Virus record (IMG/VR): IMGVR_UViG_3300032294_001220
Coordinates: 1-29,554 of that record
DNA: 29,554 bases
Direction: 5' to 3' (one strand)
DNA from: a virus
The notes under the pieces are model-generated. The model searched no databases, was not told the origin of the DNA, and saw only the letters and a list, made by a program, of their open reading frames with translations. Positions 21,097 through 28,950 of the stretch are shown in pieces (positions within the stretch are counted from its first letter, which is position 1; each line of letters starts with the position of its first letter). Position numbers and translations under genes: made by a program.

Positions 21097-21531
21097 TTAG
21101 GCGGGCGGCAGGACCACGAGCACGTCAAAGCCGAACGAAGTCGCCCAGGAGCGCTCGTCGATGCCCTCGTCTTCGGAGACCACGGTGACGTCGTAACAGG
21201 CCGCGTCGGTCGAGGTCACGAAGGCCGCTTTGATGGACGTCAGGTCGCGCATATTGCCGGACAAGGCGGCGCAGCGGGCACGGTGATCGGCGAGGGTCGT
21301 GTCGTCGGCGTTTGAGAAGAGGGTGATGCGGACCGAGCAGCTGAAGTTCCCGGCGCCGTCAGGAAGGTCGGCAGGGTTGCGGGCGGACTCGCAGAGGACC
21401 ACGGCCTTGGGCAGGGTCTGCGTTGCGGCGTTGTCGCCCGTCAGGAAGGCCACGGTGGTCAGCCCGGTCTGGGTGGAGAGGTAGGTGGCCAAGGTGGCCT
21501 CTACGATGTGGCGGATGGATTTGGTTCCCAT
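21097..21531 (-). CDS. Tail terminator / completion protein (gpU-like by position)
   Basis: A 144-aa protein. It has an N-terminal helix (IRHIVEATLATYLSTQTG) followed by strand segments (AVVLCESARNP, FSCSVRITLFSNADD) and a helix (LADHRARCAALSGNM), the common pattern of tail terminator proteins that cap the tube and join head to tail. It lies between the Z-like gene and the tube candidate, as U does in lambda. The gene starts after TAACCACTT-ATG. Confidence 0.72.
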   Translation of the reverse strand: MGTKSIRHIVEATLATYLSTQTGLTTVAFLTGDNAATQTLPKAVVLCESARNPADLPDGAGNFSCSVRITLFSNADDTTLADHRARCAALSGNMRDLTSIKAAFVTSTDAACYDVTVVSEDEGIDERSWATSFGFDVLVVLPPA

Positions 21532-21537
21532 AAGTGG

Positions 21538-22491
21538 TTAGCGGCGGTTGGCGCGCTGGATGGTGCCGTTCATGTGGCGCTCGAAGCGGGCCTTCATCTG
21601 CTTGACTCGGTTGGCGTAGACGAGGCCGAGCACGTCTGCATCGGTGGCGATGCCGTTCACGTTGCCCTGGGTATTGGTCACGCTCAGCTCGACGACCTTT
21701 TCGTTGGCCGTGAGTTTGTTGGTACCCAGCACGCGGTTGTGCCGGTTAATCCAGGCTACGCTGAGAAGTTTGACGCCGAAGTCCTTGGGCACGCCGTTGA
21801 TGACGGGCTTGGGCAGGGAGCGCAGGGCCGATGCCCAGCCAGCCTTGATCATGCCAACCATGGCTTGGCGGTCGCGGATGTATTGGTCGAGGTCGGACTT
21901 GGACTCGACGAGCATCTTGAGTTTGACCGGGCGGACGGCCTTACCGATGCGTCCGCCGAACTTGCCCTTGATGCGGTTGTGCGGCGGGCGCAGCTCCTGG
22001 ACAAACCCTTGGCCGAACTCGGTCATCACTGGGTTTGTCGTGTTAAAGTAGTTCTTAGCCTTCTTGAAAGCCCGGTCATAGTCGCGGTCGTTCGCGATCT
22101 TGCGCATGATGGGCGGTAGGCTCTTCAGCGCCTGGAGCGAGCCCTTGCCGATGACCTTGTTAAACAGGCCAATGTCGTTGGTCTTGGTGGCGTAGGCCAG
22201 CTGATTGGTCAGGAGGGCGGCGGCGGAGTTCGAGCTGCGGTCGTTAGCCGCGACAAACATCTTCTTGATGTCGCCGGCTACGGCGTTGTCGCCCGCCACT
22301 TGGGCCGCCTTGGACAAGCCACGGCCACCACCCTTCGGCAGCGGAGGGGTGAAGGTCGCCGCGTCTTGGCAGGCGAGGGCGGCTTGTTCAAGCGCCGCGT
22401 CCCGCATGGTCTGCCCGGTGTTGGCCGCGAACTGACGCAGGGCGGCGATGAACTCAGCCTGAGACTTCGGACTGATGCTGACCGTCACCAC
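21538..22491 (-). CDS. Minor tail / head-tail completion protein (Z-like by position)
   Basis: A 317-aa basic protein. The start (about residues 1-55, including EFIAALRQFAANTG and ALACQDAATFTPPLPKGG) resembles gpZ/HK97-gp10-like proteins, which finish the head-tail joint; the typical length is 110-200, so this one is long. The extra C-terminal half carries helices and an arginine-rich end. GTG start at 22491 (another GTG at 22488), seven bases after the preceding stop. The gene order FII-Z-U fits lambda. Confidence 0.72.
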   Translation of the reverse strand: MVTVSISPKSQAEFIAALRQFAANTGQTMRDAALEQAALACQDAATFTPPLPKGGGRGLSKAAQVAGDNAVAGDIKKMFVAANDRSSNSAAALLTNQLAYATKTNDIGLFNKVIGKGSLQALKSLPPIMRKIANDRDYDRAFKKAKNYFNTTNPVMTEFGQGFVQELRPPHNRIKGKFGGRIGKAVRPVKLKMLVESKSDLDQYIRDRQAMVGMIKAGWASALRSLPKPVINGVPKDFGVKLLSVAWINRHNRVLGTNKLTANEKVVELSVTNTQGNVNGIATDADVLGLVYANRVKQMKARFERHMNGTIQRANRR

Positions 22492-22497
22492 GGCGGG

Positions 22498-22875
22498 TTA
22501 CTGGTTATCGTCGATGACGACGAGCGTGATCCATGCCGACCCGGGCTTGTAGGTCTGGCTCGTGATGCGGACGGTCTTTCCGCCCGCCACAATCTTCTTC
22601 CCCTGGGCAAGGCTGGCGATGGGGACGCCGCTCGACAGTAGGGCCGCCGATGCCCCAATAGACCCGTCTGGCTGGCTCCAGGAGGCCGTTACAGCGGGGA
22701 GCCTGACCGAGTACTGGGTCCGCTCCATATAACCCCCTGCTTCGAGCACGGTCGAGACGGCGGGGTCGGAGATGAGGCAGGAGAAGGTGATGGCCCCGGA
22801 GTTGGCCGACCCGGCCACGCCGAAGTCCGCGATCATCTCCTTAGCGTCCGCCAGAAACTCAGAGTAGAGGCTCAT
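22498..22875 (-). CDS. Head-tail joining protein (FII-like by position)
   Basis: A 125-aa protein. It begins with a helix (SLYSEFLADAKEMIADFG), then beta strands (GAITFSCLISDP, YSVRLPAV) and ends with KTVRITSQTYKPGSAWITLVVI. Size and pattern fit small head-tail attachment proteins like lambda FII (about 117 aa). I chose ATG 22875; a GTG at 22905 directly abuts the terminator and would add ten residues. It is the first gene after the terminator. Confidence 0.72.
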   Translation of the reverse strand: MSLYSEFLADAKEMIADFGVAGSANSGAITFSCLISDPAVSTVLEAGGYMERTQYSVRLPAVTASWSQPDGSIGASAALLSSGVPIASLAQGKKIVAGGKTVRITSQTYKPGSAWITLVVIDDNQ

Positions 22876-22905
22876 CCTATACTTGCCCGGATTGGTAGGG
22901 GGCAC

Positions 22906-22933
22906 AAAAAAAGGGCCCCTTGCGGAGCCCTTT
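22906..22933 (-). terminator. Strong intrinsic terminator after the capsid gene
   Basis: On the minus strand AAAGGGCTCC-GCAA-GGGGCCCTTT is a 10-base stem (one G-U pair) with a GCAA tetraloop, followed by a run of seven T (overlapping the stem base). It lies 22 bases after the major capsid stop and 31 bases before the next start. It is the clearest terminator in the window and probably lowers expression of the tail genes relative to the capsid gene. Confidence 0.85.
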
Positions 22934-22955
22934 CGGTTTGCCTTGCGGCGGCTGA

Positions 22956-23825
22956 TTAGGCCGTGGTGAGGCGGTTGAGCGAGGAGGCGCGACCGACAGC
23001 GGCACCGAACAGGATCGTCGCGGTGACGTTGTAGTAGCCGGACTGCTCCTGGCCCATGAGGACCTGGACGCCGAGGCCGGTGTCGGCGTCGACAGCGTTG
23101 GCGACTTCGAAGCCCGGGATTTCGGACATCGGGAGGGCAGAGGCGACGGCGATGGCGTCAGCGCCGCAACCGAAGCCAGCGAGGGACTGCGAGTTGGTCG
23201 GGAGGCTGTTCCACTGGTAGACCGAGGCACCGGCGAGGGTACCGATCTGGCCGGAGGTCAGGATGCCAGCACCGAGGACGGAGTTACCGATGATGGTCGC
23301 GTCAGCCAGGAGGCCGTTGGCGTAGGTCGGGTTCAGGATGAACGCGCGGGGCTCGGCGGCCTTGGCGGCGTCGAGGACACCCTTCGAGGCGACGACTTCG
23401 GCGTAGGTCAGGCCAGCGCCGGTGTTCGTGCCAGAGCTGAAGTTGCTCGAGGTGATGAGGGCGCCGATTTCGGCGAGGCAGGCTTCGGCGAGGGCGTTAG
23501 CGGCGGTCGGGACGAAGGCGTTCGAGAGGAACTGGGCGCCGTACATCTTGACGTCGAGGGGCGAGAAGCGGCTCGACACCTTGAAGTGCTTGAGGGTGAC
23601 GTTGGCGGCGGTGATCGTCGCGTCGTCCTGGGTGAGGTAACCGCCAGAGCCGAACTCAGTGGCAGTGGAGGTGCCGATGAGGGGGACCTGGACGGTCTTG
23701 CCAGCGCCGGACTCAGCGGCGGTGAAGACGCTGGAGAAGGCACGGAGGGCGGGGAGCTTGCCCTTGAGGGAAGCGATGACGGACTCGGCCAGGATGGCCG
23801 GGGCGTTTGCGATGGAGTTAGCCAT
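22956..23825 (-). CDS. Major capsid protein
   Basis: A 289-aa protein forming the head shell. It follows protease and scaffold genes and lies before head-tail genes, as expected. Features fit HK97-fold coats: an N-terminal helical arm (AESVIASLKGKLPALRAFSS), an E-loop-like strand region (KTVQVPLIGTSTATEFG), a long helix (NALAEACLAEIGALI) and A-domain strands (RAFILNPTYANGLL, YYNVTATILFGA). The leader contains TAATTTCCCTC and ends CACACC-ATG. A strong terminator follows. The exact family was not determined. Confidence 0.85.
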   Translation of the reverse strand: MANSIANAPAILAESVIASLKGKLPALRAFSSVFTAAESGAGKTVQVPLIGTSTATEFGSGGYLTQDDATITAANVTLKHFKVSSRFSPLDVKMYGAQFLSNAFVPTAANALAEACLAEIGALITSSNFSSGTNTGAGLTYAEVVASKGVLDAAKAAEPRAFILNPTYANGLLADATIIGNSVLGAGILTSGQIGTLAGASVYQWNSLPTNSQSLAGFGCGADAIAVASALPMSEIPGFEVANAVDADTGLGVQVLMGQEQSGYYNVTATILFGAAVGRASSLNRLTTA

Positions 23826-23857
23826 GGTGTGTTAGGATAATTGAGGGTTGAGGGAAA

Positions 23858-24298
23858 TTAGATGCAGCACTTGATGATGGCGTGCTTGTGAGCGGCGAAG
23901 TAGTCGTTGCGCTCTTTGCTGCCCACAGGGAGGGACAGGAAGGTGGCCATGTGGTCGACGGCCTCGGCGGACGGCTTGGCGTCGGCAGGGCTGAGCTCGA
24001 CCGGGGAGACGCCGACGGAGGCCACGATCTTGGCGGCTTCCTTGGAGGCGCTGACCTTGCTGGCTTCGTGCTGGGCGACGAGGGCCTTGAAGGACTCGGC
24101 TTCCTTGACGGCCACTTCTAGGGCGGCGCTCAGCTCGGCGAGCTTGGCGTCCTTGGACGCGGCTTCGACCTTGAGGGACTCCAGTTCGGCGGAGGCGCCG
24201 ACCGTCATCTTCTCGACAGTGGTACGGAGGTCGTCGCGCTCGGCGGTGAGGCCCGAGAGAGCGGCGTTGGCGGCGAGCAGCTGTTCTTCGATGGTCAT
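23858..24298 (-). CDS. Scaffold candidate, coiled-coil protein
   Basis: A 146-aa protein. Residues 5-90 are a long coiled coil (ELESLKVEAASKDAKLAEL and similar); the middle (95-115) is proline/alanine-rich; the end is basic with HKHAIIKCCI. Position between protease and capsid protein and the coiled-coil/basic-tail layout fit scaffolding proteins, whose C-terminus binds the coat. In lambda the scaffold is an internal product of the protease gene; here it would be separate. ATG 24298 follows CGCAAATCTAAG. Alternative: a decoration protein, which is less likely with so much coil. Confidence 0.75.
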   Translation of the reverse strand: MTIEEQLLAANAALSGLTAERDDLRTTVEKMTVGASAELESLKVEAASKDAKLAELSAALEVAVKEAESFKALVAQHEASKVSASKEAAKIVASVGVSPVELSPADAKPSAEAVDHMATFLSLPVGSKERNDYFAAHKHAIIKCCI

Positions 24299-24320
24299 CT
24301 TAGATTTGCGGTTAATGGAA

Positions 24321-25106
24321 TTAAAACGAACGCAGGGCGTCGTTGAAAGAGTCGGCCAAGCCCGTGACCAAGCCCTGGGCGGCGGCCTGCTTGCCAGAGA
24401 AGGTCTGGCCTTCCATGGCCTCGGCCTTCACCATCTTGCGCTTCATGTTAACGGCTTCCTTGAACTCGGCGTGGATTGTGTCGACGCCTTCCTGAAGGTT
24501 GCCGAGTTGGCCTTCGTCGAGGCTCGTGCCTTCGATGCCCGCGCCCTTGAACTTGCCGGACTTGATGACCACCATCTTGATGCCTGCCATCTTGGCGGCT
24601 TCGGAGTAGTCAGGGATGGCCATGTAGACGCCGATGCTACCGACCGTGGAGGACGGGCTGGCGACGACGCGGTCGGCAGCCGAACCGATCCAATAGGCGG
24701 CGGACGCCATCTCGGAGTCGGTGTAGGCGAGCGTAGGCTTGCCGAAGTTGCGGACCTTGTTGGCGAGTTCCTCGACGCCGGTGACCGTGCCACCAGGGGA
24801 AGAGATTTGCAGGGCGACCTTCTCGACCTCGGGGTTTGCGGCGAACGCATCGAGGGCCTCGGAGACTTCGTTCACGTCCACGGCGCCCATCATCTTCTCA
24901 AGCGGGGACAGGCCCTTTCCGATCACGCCGACGACCGGGATGATGCCGATGCCATCGACGACGTAGGGCTTGGGGGCCACGCCGAAGAGCTGCGCGAGCA
25001 TATCGGTGAAGCCGAACTTCTCGGCGAGGACAGCGTGGTCTTTCGCCTTGGTCGGGTCGATGAGGAGGGGCTCGCGGCCCGACAGTCCGTTGGTAAGGAA
25101 ACGCAT
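24321..25106 (-). CDS. Prohead protease, S49/ClpP-like serine peptidase (lambda C-like)
   Basis: A 261-aa protease that should process portal and scaffold in the prohead. SPGG at 103-106 forms the oxyanion region. Nucleophile Ser135 lies in MASAAYWIGSAADRVVA, and catalytic Lys185/187 in KSGKFKGAG, which is typical of the S49 family with a Ser-Lys dyad. The start ATG 25106 follows TAATTTCATT, seven bases after the portal stop; a longer frame to 25271 is within the portal gene. In lambda the same gene (C) also encodes the scaffold at its end; here the scaffold is apparently separate. Active-site residues are complete. Confidence 0.87.
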   Translation of the reverse strand: MRFLTNGLSGREPLLIDPTKAKDHAVLAEKFGFTDMLAQLFGVAPKPYVVDGIGIIPVVGVIGKGLSPLEKMMGAVDVNEVSEALDAFAANPEVEKVALQISSPGGTVTGVEELANKVRNFGKPTLAYTDSEMASAAYWIGSAADRVVASPSSTVGSIGVYMAIPDYSEAAKMAGIKMVVIKSGKFKGAGIEGTSLDEGQLGNLQEGVDTIHAEFKEAVNMKRKMVKAEAMEGQTFSGKQAAAQGLVTGLADSFNDALRSF

Positions 25107-25113
25107 AATGAAA

Positions 25114-26658
25114 TTAGGAGTTGGGTTCGTCTTCGGACTCAGGCTCTTCGAGGTCGGCGGGTTCGTCTTCGCCTTCGTCCTCCATCTCGCCGGCAGGAGA
25201 CTCGGGGCCTTCCTCGACGTCTCCGCTGATCGTGCCGACCGGGGTGTTGGACGGACGGAACAGCAGTTCAAACGGGATGCCGTACTCTTCGGCCAAGTCC
25301 TTGATGTGCACCATGTCGGCAGCCCGCTTGGCCATCTCGGTGCGGAAGTCTAGGCCGCGCTGGGCGTAGAGTTCGGACATGGACAGCAGGCCCATCTCGA
25401 CGTCGGCCCGATCGTTGGCGGCTTCGCGGCCAGCGTCGACGGTGACGGACTTCGGGGTCGTCCAGGAGACGCGGTTCCAATCCGGGTCGTCTGGCAGTTC
25501 GCCGGCGGCGATGCCTTGGCCGATGATGTAACCCCATGTCGGAACGCAGAAGTTCTCAATCATGATGGTCTGGTACTTCGAGAAGACGCGGCCAGCCTTG
25601 GCCGTGATGAGGCGGACGGTGGCGCCGCCGAGCTTGGAGGAGTCGCCGACGAACTCGTAAGGCAGGACGCCTTGGGAGATGTCGCGTTCCAGCGCCGCGA
25701 GGAAGCCGGTGAAGGTGGCGTTGGGGCGGTTGCTCTGGAAGGACGTCATGTCCTCGCCGGGCTCAAGGGCGATGAGTTTGCCGCCCATCGTGTTGGCTAG
25801 GTTGGCGTAAGAGCCGGTCGTGGTCGCGCCGAGTTCATTGGCCATGTCGCCGTCGATGACGCCGCCCTGCTTCTTGATTACGCGGGTCACGTCGCCGTTG
25901 TCCTTCACGGCCTGCTTTTCGAGGGCGAGGATTTCCATCTCGTCCTGGATGCTGTTGATGCTGTGCTGGAGCAGCGGGACGCCACGGGCGCCGGAGGCGT
26001 ACTCCTGGTCGACCACCATCATCATCGACTGGGCGAGAATCTGGCGGGACGAGCCGTCGGAACGGTAGATGTTCACGGCGATGTATTCGCCATACGGACC
26101 GAACTGGATGCCGTCGTGCATACCTTCGGGCACCTTGCCTTCGAGAGGGTCGCCGACGCGGTGGGCTTCCATCAGCTGGAGTTTCGCTTCCCCGGCGCCG
26201 TTACGCACCTTGGCGGCGAAGGAATCACCGTCGCGGATCATGCCGCGGAGAAGGATGGACTGAGCCTGGTAGAACGAGAAGCGGTTCGTGATGTCGATGC
26301 GCTTGGCCTTCTCGGCGAAGTAAGCCTCGTACCGTTCCTGCATCTCAGGGGTCGACGCGTGGCTCTGCGGCTTGATGCCGTCGCCCACGGTGTAGAGGCA
26401 GATGTCCGCAAGGATTTGCTTGAACAGCCCGGAGTTACGCTCGGCCCAGCGGCACTTGCGTACCATCGTCAAGCGGTCGTAAGGCGTCAGGTCACGGCGA
26501 AGGTCACGCGGTTCGGCGCCGTAGGCCGCACGGCGGGCACGCGTCACGCCGATGCTCTGCCAATCGCCGTAGGAAGCCTGCGGCTGCGGGGCGGAGGGCG
26601 TAGCCTTGGGCGTCTTGGGACGCAGGCTGACGGTCTTAATCTTCTTGCGGATGGCCAT
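25114..26658 (-). CDS. Portal protein (lambda B-like)
   Basis: A 514-aa portal. The core (about residues 40-450) has the pattern of the lambda portal family: RDLTPYDRLTMVRKCRWAER, GDGIKPQS, RDGDSFAAKV, GVPLLQHSINSIQDEMEI, and QGVLPYEFVGDSSKLGGATVR. The portal forms the dodecameric ring through which DNA enters and leaves. The last 35 residues are highly acidic and may be removed by the protease. ATG 26658 follows TAACTTTCC. Lambda B is 533 aa. Confidence 0.9.
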   Translation of the reverse strand: MAIRKKIKTVSLRPKTPKATPSAPQPQASYGDWQSIGVTRARRAAYGAEPRDLRRDLTPYDRLTMVRKCRWAERNSGLFKQILADICLYTVGDGIKPQSHASTPEMQERYEAYFAEKAKRIDITNRFSFYQAQSILLRGMIRDGDSFAAKVRNGAGEAKLQLMEAHRVGDPLEGKVPEGMHDGIQFGPYGEYIAVNIYRSDGSSRQILAQSMMMVVDQEYASGARGVPLLQHSINSIQDEMEILALEKQAVKDNGDVTRVIKKQGGVIDGDMANELGATTTGSYANLANTMGGKLIALEPGEDMTSFQSNRPNATFTGFLAALERDISQGVLPYEFVGDSSKLGGATVRLITAKAGRVFSKYQTIMIENFCVPTWGYIIGQGIAAGELPDDPDWNRVSWTTPKSVTVDAGREAANDRADVEMGLLSMSELYAQRGLDFRTEMAKRAADMVHIKDLAEEYGIPFELLFRPSNTPVGTISGDVEEGPESPAGEMEDEGEDEPADLEEPESEDEPNS

Positions 26659-26664
26659 GGAAAG

Positions 26665-26919
26665 TTAGTCCTGACGGTTCTGCCAGTCGGTCGAGACGAT
26701 CGTGCGACGGACGCCGTAGGTCGAAGGGTCGAGGCGGCTGAGGGCGAACATGGCCTCGGCGAGCATCTCCTTCGGAGGCATGGCGAACTGCTTGGACGCG
26801 GACGAGCCCGAGTCGGAGTAGGACATCAGGGTCTTACCTTCGGTGATCATGGCGACCGCCTTGGCTTTGATGTCTAGGAGTTCGCACTCCGTAAGTCCGA
26901 TAAAGAGTCCAGAGGCCAT
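26665..26919 (-). CDS. gpW-like head-tail joining protein
   Basis: An 84-aa protein between large terminase and portal, the position of lambda W. It has a helix (ECELLDIKAKAVAMITEGK), a short strand turn with an S/G loop (SYSDSGSSASKQF) and a second helix (PPKEMLAEAMFALSRLD), the alpha-beta-beta-alpha layout of gpW (68 aa in lambda). ATG 26919 directly follows the TAA of the 38-aa gene. Call is based on place, size and fold pattern. Confidence 0.7.
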   Translation of the reverse strand: MASGLFIGLTECELLDIKAKAVAMITEGKTLMSYSDSGSSASKQFAMPPKEMLAEAMFALSRLDPSTYGVRRTIVSTDWQNRQD

Positions 26920-27036
26920 TTAAACTTGCCGAGAATGGAAGGCGGAGAGGGGGTACGCCGCCCAGCCCACGCCATAGGTCTCTTCCTCCCACGACACTAA
27001 ACGGCGTACCCTTGAGGAAAGTCTGCCAAGGGTCAT
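26920..27036 (-). CDS. 38-aa microprotein after the large terminase
   Basis: ATG 27036 overlaps the terminase stop by ATGA and its TAA directly precedes the gpW-like ATG, so it bridges the two genes without a gap. The sequence is basic and arginine-rich at the start (MTLGRLSSRVRRLVSWEEE) and aromatic later (YGVGWAAYP). Possibly a translational coupling ORF or a small packaging factor; no family. Confidence 0.6.
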   Translation of the reverse strand: MTLGRLSSRVRRLVSWEEETYGVGWAAYPLSAFHSRQV

Positions 27037-28820
27037 GACGGTTGCAAGTCGGTTTCGGCGGTTTCCCGACCGGCGATGCCCCAGCGGACGGCGGCCAGCA
27101 GGGCGAGGATTTCGCAGTCCATGGCGTGGTTGTCCTTCTTGCCCTGGGGAAGTATCCACATCGGTTTCCCCGTCCGCTTGTCCTTTACGCGGACTTCGGC
27201 GCTGAGCTGCTCAACGTACTCGGGGGTCGCATCCAGCGCATAGGTCCAGACGCGGCGGGCCCGCAGGCCGTGCAGGAGGTCTTTGCCGGCGGTGGCCGAG
27301 TGGACAATCAGGATGGCCCGCTGAGGGATGCCAGGGACGACGATGGACTGCTTCTCGGAGTAGAAGCGGCGGGTCGTATTGCCGGACTTGTCGGTCACGG
27401 CGAAGTCATCGGAGCCCGAGCCCTTGGCCGTCTTCCAATTCCGCTTGGCCGTCTCGCGGTAGACCTCGGTCGTATTGTCACCCGAGTCGACGAGCACCAT
27501 GGCGTGATGGACGCCGTGCTGCTTGGCGAAGGCTTCCACGTTGCCCCATGAATCGATGCGGGCGAAGGCCATTAGGCGGCTATGCCCGGTCTTGGCCCAT
27601 CGGCGCACGGTCACCCAGAAGTGGCCACGCTGGACGTCCACTCCCATCGTGCGGAACGGGATGCTCCCGGGCACGGCGTCCTTCTGCTCGACGACGCGGG
27701 CCTTCGGTGTGATCGCGGCCTCGGCGTCCCAAGGGTCAGCCATCTTGTAGTTGGCGGCCTCTGCCAAGGCCACCATCTCGCCACCCTCTTCGCTCCAGGG
27801 CATAGCCAATCGCTTTTGCTTGAAGATGCGCCGCGGTTCCTCGTCGCCGTATTGGTCGACGGACTCCTTGGCCTTTAGCATCAGCACGCCAAGCTCGCCC
27901 CAGCTCATCGTCGCAAGGCTGTTCCAATGCAGGCCGATGTGCCCGGAGTTTGCGGCGACCGATGTGGCTACGAACGTACCGCGGGCGTTGGCCTCGAGGC
28001 GGCTGGCGTTCGTGTCGGGCAGGAGCGTGCGGCAGGCCGCGCACTCGTAGGTCGTGCCGACGCTGACCTTGTGCAAGTCCCATGTGCCGGTGGCCTTGGC
28101 GTCCTCGGGGAACCTGATCTGCTCCCAGACCCACGGCTGAAGGTGGTCGCACTTCGGGCAGCGCATATTCCAGTCACGCTGGTCCGTCGTCTCGTGTAGC
28201 TGATGGAACTCCTGCCCAGCCCGTCCGCCCTGGGATAGGAAGATGCGTTTGCCCATCCAGCCGAACGCCGTCACGCGCGCGCTCAGTTCGGCCAAGTGTC
28301 CGGGCGGCGCCATCCAGCACTCGTCGGCGATGGTGTAACGCAGGGACAGGCGCTGAAGGTTAGCCTCGTTCCAGATGCCGCGGCAATAGAGCGTCATGCG
28401 GTCGAAGTCCGCAGTCGTCGAGCGGTCGAGGTCGTCGCCCGAGAGACGAGCCTTCACCGGCGGGCAGTTGTTCCAGACCGGGCGGAGGTAACGCAGGGCG
28501 AAGTCCTTGGCCTCGGGGTCGGTGGCCTGTAGCACCATCGTCGGCCCAGGAGCGTTGGCGATGATGTGACAGGTGAGCAGGCGGGCGAAGAGAGATTTGC
28601 CGGATTGGATGCTGGCCAGCACGGTGAGCAGTCGCGTCTCTGGATCGGCGGCGATGCGCAGCGCTTCGGCTACCCATGGCGTACGGTCGGAGCGGAACGG
28701 CCCGGGCATCGGAGAGTCGGGGATGGCGTTGACGTTGGACTCTAGCCACTCCACCACGTCGCCAGAGTCCGACGGACGCAGGACGTCCCGACCGATGCGG
28801 AGCAGGTCAGCCTTAGTCAT
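27033..28820 (-). CDS. Large terminase subunit (GpA type)
   Basis: A 595-aa packaging motor-nuclease of the lambda A family. Walker A is SIQSGKS (70-76, Lys75); Walker B is LRYTIADE (160-167). A zinc-ribbon-like set of cysteines follows (CPKC 221-224, CAAC 260-263). The nuclease domain shows GVD (Asp395), DSGDN (Asp445/448) and KDNHAMDCE (His565/Asp568). It cuts cos and drives DNA into the prohead. ATG 28820 overlaps the 45-aa gene by eight bases. GpA-type terminases are usual for cos phages, in keeping with the repeated window ends. Confidence 0.92.
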   Translation of the reverse strand: MTKADLLRIGRDVLRPSDSGDVVEWLESNVNAIPDSPMPGPFRSDRTPWVAEALRIAADPETRLLTVLASIQSGKSLFARLLTCHIIANAPGPTMVLQATDPEAKDFALRYLRPVWNNCPPVKARLSGDDLDRSTTADFDRMTLYCRGIWNEANLQRLSLRYTIADECWMAPPGHLAELSARVTAFGWMGKRIFLSQGGRAGQEFHQLHETTDQRDWNMRCPKCDHLQPWVWEQIRFPEDAKATGTWDLHKVSVGTTYECAACRTLLPDTNASRLEANARGTFVATSVAANSGHIGLHWNSLATMSWGELGVLMLKAKESVDQYGDEEPRRIFKQKRLAMPWSEEGGEMVALAEAANYKMADPWDAEAAITPKARVVEQKDAVPGSIPFRTMGVDVQRGHFWVTVRRWAKTGHSRLMAFARIDSWGNVEAFAKQHGVHHAMVLVDSGDNTTEVYRETAKRNWKTAKGSGSDDFAVTDKSGNTTRRFYSEKQSIVVPGIPQRAILIVHSATAGKDLLHGLRARRVWTYALDATPEYVEQLSAEVRVKDKRTGKPMWILPQGKKDNHAMDCEILALLAAVRWGIAGRETAETDLQPS

Positions 28821-28950
28821 ACAGCCCGTGTTTGACCAGGTATCGGTGTAGGCGGTCGGATGCCTTCGACCAAGTGATGCGTTTATCCTTATGCCGAACG
28901 GTCGGCTTAGGCATCGGCTTACGCTTGGACTTTGGCTTACGCTTGGTCAT
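28813..28950 (-). CDS. 45-aa lysine/arginine-rich microprotein between terminase genes
   Basis: This ORF overlaps the end of the small terminase by 14 bases and the start of the large terminase by eight. It begins MTKRKPKSKRKPMPKPTV and ends RYLVKHGLYD, with an interior helix (DKRITWSKASDRLHRY). The strongly basic N-terminus could bind DNA; the fixed position between the terminase genes suggests a packaging or regulatory role. Family unknown. Confidence 0.7.
   Translation of the reverse strand: MTKRKPKSKRKPMPKPTVRHKDKRITWSKASDRLHRYLVKHGLYD

Noticed and set aside
23907-25229. Long plus-strand open frame (440 codons) opposite the protease and scaffold genes
   Set aside because: It is antisense to well-supported genes with clear motifs, has low-complexity composition typical of GC-rich shadow frames, and no recognisable domain.
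24321-25271. Longer start (25271) for the S49 protease
   Set aside because: The extension lies within the portal gene's coding end; ATG 25106 directly follows the portal stop.
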